Assembly (NCBI GenBank): GCA_903831925.1
Contig: CAIKZV010000469.1
Span: 1-5,451 of the forward strand
Direction of reading: 5' to 3'
Length of the DNA stretch: 5,451 bases
DNA from: an uncultured Burkholderiales bacterium
GTDB taxonomy: Bacteria > Pseudomonadota > Gammaproteobacteria > Burkholderiales > Burkholderiaceae_E
Position numbers and translations under genes: made by a program
The notes under the pieces: generated by a model
Database searches by the model: none
What the model saw: only the letters and a program-made list of their open reading frames with translations
Told to the model about the DNA's origin: nothing
Shown: positions 4,840 through 5,451 of the stretch, one piece after another
Position numbering within the stretch: position 1 is the first letter of the stretch
Layout: each line of letters begins with the position of its first letter

Positions 4840-5451
4840 TTAGTTCACCAAAACAATTCCGGGTGGCTTCCACCCTCCCTCACCTGGCGGCAATATGGAT
4901 GGAGGAGTCTCTTTTGGCCAGTAAAGTCGCATAACCATATAGATTGGACCATCGGGTGCTGGCAGCCAATTTGCTTCTTTTGATTTACCTGGCGATTTAT
5001 TTTGAATGTAGATAGTTACCGATCCATCAGCATTCTTGTTCATCCCTGGCAACATTGGAGAATTAATCAGATAGCGATTGATTGGGTTTTCGATTAAAAG
5101 TTGCGTCTTGCCATCGTATATCGTGATGGACCAAAAGGCATTTACCGGTGGAAGCTGACCCTTTGGAAAAGTGAGTGCGTAGCTATGTTTACTACCATCA
5201 AGCACTTCCCCTTGGCTATCCAGACGAGTTAATGGGTACATAGCTTCAATTGAATCGTTTGCATAGATGCCCGCTTTTGCAACGGCAGCGCGTTTTAGCC
5301 AATCTCCATTGAAGAAAGCACGATCCCCGCCAGCTAGGCCACCCACTCTCCACCCATTAAAGTCTTTGCCTCCATTTGCCGCCATTTTTTCAATCTTCTC
5401 TTCCCCCTCCTTCATAGCCAAAAGGATTGCTGCTTTGTGTTCGGCCGAGAG
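4840..5451 (-). CDS. DUF1254/DUF1214 domain protein, C-terminal part
   Basis: The frame is open to the right edge of the window, reading LSAEHKAAILLAMKEGEEKIEKM at the visible N-terminal end, so the TTG at 5421 and ATG at 5415 are internal and the real start lies outside. About 203 codons are visible, against roughly 400-500 residues for whole family members. The visible part is a typical DUF1214 domain: YALTFPKGQLPPVNAFWSIT, then TIYDGKTQLLIENPINRY, a DGSVTIYIQ strand, and NWLPAPDGPIYMVMRLYWPK close to the end. The function of the family is not established; many members are predicted to be exported, but no signal peptide can be checked here. Sampled lines are only about 38-45 % G+C, in sharp contrast to the neighbouring genes near 70 %, so the gene was probably acquired from a different source. 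It converges on the MFS gene. Confidence 0.9.
   Translation of the reverse strand, partial: LSAEHKAAILLAMKEGEEKIEKMAANGGKDFNGWRVGGLAGGDRAFFNGDWLKRAAVAKAGIYANDSIEAMYPLTRLDSQGEVLDGSKHSYALTFPKGQLPPVNAFWSITIYDGKTQLLIENPINRYLINSPMLPGMNKNADGSVTIYIQNKSPGKSKEANWLPAPDGPIYMVMRLYWPKETPPSILPPGEGGWKPPGIVLVN

Overview
The window looks like chromosomal DNA of a high-GC proteobacterium, most likely a beta- or gamma-proteobacterium. Sampled lines left of about position 4560 are close to 70 % G+C. The gene families seen there (a thiolase, a short CinA/PncC-like protein, a TTC38-type TPR protein and an MFS carrier) are ordinary for such genomes. The species cannot be read from this sequence.

Layout, left to right. 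Positions 1-1172 (+) hold a biosynthetic-type thiolase whose first dozen or so residues lie outside the window. It converges on a minus-strand pair: a TTC38-like tetratricopeptide protein (1798-3054) followed by a stand-alone CinA C-terminal-domain protein (1210-1698). The two minus-strand genes are each preceded by a nearly identical sequence that reads as an extended -10 promoter, so they may be co-regulated as well as partly co-transcribed. Across a 245-bp divergent spacer lies an MFS transporter (3300-4583, +), which appears to use a TTG start without a clear ribosome binding site.

From about 4565 the character of the DNA changes. A 256-bp gene-free stretch (4584-4839) separates the MFS gene from a minus-strand gene encoding the C-terminal part of a DUF1254/DUF1214 protein (4840-5451, running off the right edge). 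That gene is only about 40-45 % G+C in sampled lines, so it has a different compositional origin from everything to its left. The spacer contains an 18-bp imperfect inverted repeat (4753-4770 and 4818-4835). Nested in it is a segment with the exact spacing of a tRNA 3' half ending in CCA (4762-4810) but no matching 5' half. This looks like a degenerate attachment site or a recombination scar at the boundary of acquired DNA, and it is the most interesting part of the window.

No coherent pathway ties the genes together. The thiolase suggests acyl-CoA degradation or synthesis in an operon to the left, and the MFS protein could be a small carboxylate carrier, but that link is inference only. No CRISPR array, complete transposase, rRNA or complete tRNA gene was seen, and no clearly new multi-gene system is visible.
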